A stretch of 8,193 bases of DNA. Source: CAYSBA01 sp964429075 [NCBI: uncultured bacterium] (GTDB lineage: Bacteria; CAYSBA01). Below, piece after piece: positions 7,121 through 8,193 of this stretch. The DNA is taken from NCBI GenBank assembly GCA_964429075.1, contig CAYSBA010000043.1:1-8193 (forward strand), written 5' to 3'. The notes under the pieces are model-generated. The model searched no databases. It saw only the letters and a program-made list of their open reading frames with translations, and was not told the DNA's origin. The stretch's first letter is position 1. Every line of letters begins with the position of its first letter. Made by a program: the position numbers and the translations under genes.

Positions 7121-7149
7121 TTGACATTATTCCATCTCTTTTATATCAA
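7121..7149 (+). promoter_or_regulatory. Possible promoter for the zinc-ribbon/FHA gene
   Basis: A perfect TTGACA (7121-7126) lies upstream of TATATC (7142-7147, 15-base spacer) or TATCAA (7144-7149, 17-base spacer). The first arrangement repeats the 15-base spacing and the TTGACATT-TT start of the lipoprotein promoter at 6622. The -10 match is imperfect, and the inverted repeat at 7134-7154 overlaps it, so this is tentative. Confidence 0.4.
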
Positions 7150-7154
7150 GAGAT
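7134..7154 (+). other. Inverted repeat between lipoprotein and FHA genes (weak terminator or operator)
   Basis: ATCTCTT (7134-7140) and AAGAGAT (7148-7154) form a perfect 7-base-pair stem around a 7-base loop. The stem is AT-rich and is followed by TATAACTTTT rather than a clean T run, so it would be a weak intrinsic terminator at best. A further AGAGAT copy at 7114-7119 could pair with the same ATCTCT, giving an alternative fold. It also overlaps the possible -10 region of a promoter for the downstream gene. Confidence 0.4.
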
Positions 7155-7178
7155 TATAACTTTTCGGGGAGAAAGAGA

Positions 7179-8108
7179 ATGATAAAGTGCATGAATTGTG
7201 GAAGGGAGAATGAGGACAGCTTTGAGTTTTGCATAGATTGTGGGAGTCCCCTCAAACAGGTAAATGACAGGCCTGTCACACTCACAGATGTGGTGGACGA
7301 ACAGCCTGCTCCACAGAAATGTCCTAATTGTGGTGCTGAGGTGCCAGCTGGCTTTAAATTTTGTGGTAGCTGCGGGACAAAATTGACCGATGAACCAATA
7401 CAGCCTCCTGGTGGTGGAAAGACTATGTTTATGCATGCAATCAAACCAGAAGAGGTGGCAGAACCAAAACCATTTCTAATAACCATACATCCTGATGGTA
7501 CTGAAGGGATGAAATACAATCTCGGAGCCCCTGAAAATGTGGCAGGAAGACTCGATGGCACAATTCTTTTTATGGAAGACAACTATGTTTCCCCGAAACA
7601 CGCGATCTTTCATAATGAAAACAATGTGCTTTCTGTTGAAGATGCAAATAGCCTGAATGGAGTATTTATAAGGATAAAAGAGCAGGAGATACAGCCTGGT
7701 GATCAGATAAGGATAGGTAGAGAGCTTTTACGTTTTGATAATTTAAAGAATACTCCAGTTATCAATTTTAATCTACCAGAAGGAGATGATACCCTTTTTT
7801 ACGGAAGCATTGATGCAGGTTACTGGGGCAGACTTATTCAGATACTTGAAGGTGGCAAGATTGGCTCTATCTTTCTCTTGGCAAAGGAGAATGTTACTAT
7901 CGGTCGTGAAGGCTGTGATATAAACTTTGTTAACGATAACTATGTCTCTGGTACCCATGCCCAGATAACACGAGTTGGTGATAGAGTGATTCTGAAGGAT
8001 CTTGACAGCAGTAATGGAACCTATATCAGAATAAAGAGCAGGCAACAGCTGAAAAAGGGTGATCTGCTTCTCATCGGTGAACGTTTGTTGAAGATAGACT
8101 ACAGATAA
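7179..8108 (+). CDS. Double zinc-ribbon, double FHA-domain protein
   Basis: This 309-residue protein has no signal peptide or membrane segment and is probably a cytoplasmic adaptor. Zinc ribbon 1 uses Cys4, Cys7, Cys18 and Cys21; zinc ribbon 2 uses Cys48, Cys51, Cys62 and Cys65. A Pro/Gly-rich linker (about 70-95) leads to FHA domain 1 (about 98-187; GR 123-124, S138-P-K-H141, N160-G161). After a second linker comes FHA domain 2 (about 217-306; GR 242-243, S257-G-T-H260, N279-G280). FHA domains bind phosphothreonine peptides, usually made by Ser/Thr kinases. Both keep the Arg, Ser, His and Asn positions needed for binding, although FHA1 is less canonical around the Arg. Each domain is preceded by a T-[ML]-F motif (Thr82; Thr205) that could be a phosphorylation site. 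GGGGAG at 7166-7171, seven bases before ATG, supports the start. No kinase gene is in the window, so the partner is unknown. Confidence 0.93.
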   Translation: MIKCMNCGRENEDSFEFCIDCGSPLKQVNDRPVTLTDVVDEQPAPQKCPNCGAEVPAGFKFCGSCGTKLTDEPIQPPGGGKTMFMHAIKPEEVAEPKPFLITIHPDGTEGMKYNLGAPENVAGRLDGTILFMEDNYVSPKHAIFHNENNVLSVEDANSLNGVFIRIKEQEIQPGDQIRIGRELLRFDNLKNTPVINFNLPEGDDTLFYGSIDAGYWGRLIQILEGGKIGSIFLLAKENVTIGREGCDINFVNDNYVSGTHAQITRVGDRVILKDLDSSNGTYIRIKSRQQLKKGDLLLIGERLLKIDYR

Positions 8109-8111
8109 GGC

Positions 8112-8134
8112 CCTCTGTTTATTTAACAAAGAGG
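8112..8134 (+). other. Imperfect hairpin downstream of the FHA gene
   Basis: CCTCT (8112-8116) pairs with AGAGG (8130-8134). An inner GTT/AAC pair continues the stem past a two-base bulge. It starts three bases after the stop codon, where a terminator would be expected, but no T run follows, so termination is not convincing. It could be a 3'-end stabilising hairpin. Confidence 0.3.
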
Positions 8135-8152
8135 TAGTAGATACTGAAAACT

Positions 8153-8193
8153 GGATAGGGTGATTTTTCACCTATTAATGATCCTCCGTATCC
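8153..8193. repeat. Nested inverted repeats at the window edge
   Basis: GGTGA (8159-8163) pairs with TCACC (8168-8172) around a short T loop. GGAT (8153-8156) can pair with ATCC (8181-8184), or GGATA (8153-8157) with TATCC (8189-8193). The structure runs to the window end, so what it leads into cannot be seen. No coding region is supported here. Confidence 0.3.

Noticed and set aside
7154-7582. Minus-strand open frames of 142 and 96 codons opposite the FHA gene
   Set aside because: They mirror the zinc-ribbon/FHA coding sequence, which has clear domains and a strong ribosome site; the antisense products show no recognisable motif.
7773-8171. Minus-strand open frame of 132 codons opposite the second FHA domain
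   Set aside because: Shadow of the FHA2 coding strand, with low-complexity-looking product and no supporting start signal.
8109-8193. Riboswitch or intrinsic terminator at the window end
   Set aside because: Small hairpins exist, but no known aptamer core and no T run are recognisable, and the sequence is cut off.

Overview
The window looks like ordinary chromosome from a low-GC (roughly 40% by eye) Gram-negative bacterium. Deltaproteobacterial or Myxococcota/Bradymonadota-like ancestry is the best guess. This rests on the compact protoporphyrin-branch heme operon, a Cys-rich lipoprotein of a style common in Myxococcota, and a zinc-ribbon plus double-FHA protein. It is inference: no marker gene settles the taxonomy. 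I see no transposase, integrase, phage gene or CRISPR array.

Minus strand, 1-6603: a promoter at 6575-6603 appears to drive tRNA-Val(TAC) and tRNA-Asp(GTC). These are followed, with no visible terminator, by six tightly packed genes: hisC, hemE, hemN, hemH, a HemY/HemG-type protoporphyrinogen oxidase gene and a yjbQ-family gene. Gene spacing runs from a 41-base overlap to a 7-base gap, so translational coupling is likely. HemE, HemN, the oxidase and HemH catalyse four consecutive steps: uroporphyrinogen III to coproporphyrinogen III, to protoporphyrinogen IX, to protoporphyrin IX, to protoheme. The early heme genes (hemA, hemL, hemB, hemC, hemD) are not in this window.

Plus strand, 6604-8193: a second promoter, divergent from the tRNA promoter, precedes a small secreted Cys-rich lipoprotein. 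After a 74-base gap with its own promoter-like and inverted-repeat signals comes a cytoplasmic protein with two zinc ribbons and two FHA domains, probably a phosphothreonine-reading signalling adaptor. The last 85 bases hold small inverted repeats and no gene.

Nothing here is a clearly new multi-gene system. The points most worth a second look are the TxF motifs in the FHA protein, the possible read-through from tRNAs into the hisC-hem operon, the non-ATG start of hemE, and the yjbQ gene coupled to the end of the heme operon. The only stretch over 300 bases without a protein gene (6341-6678) is filled by the two tRNAs and the two divergent promoters.
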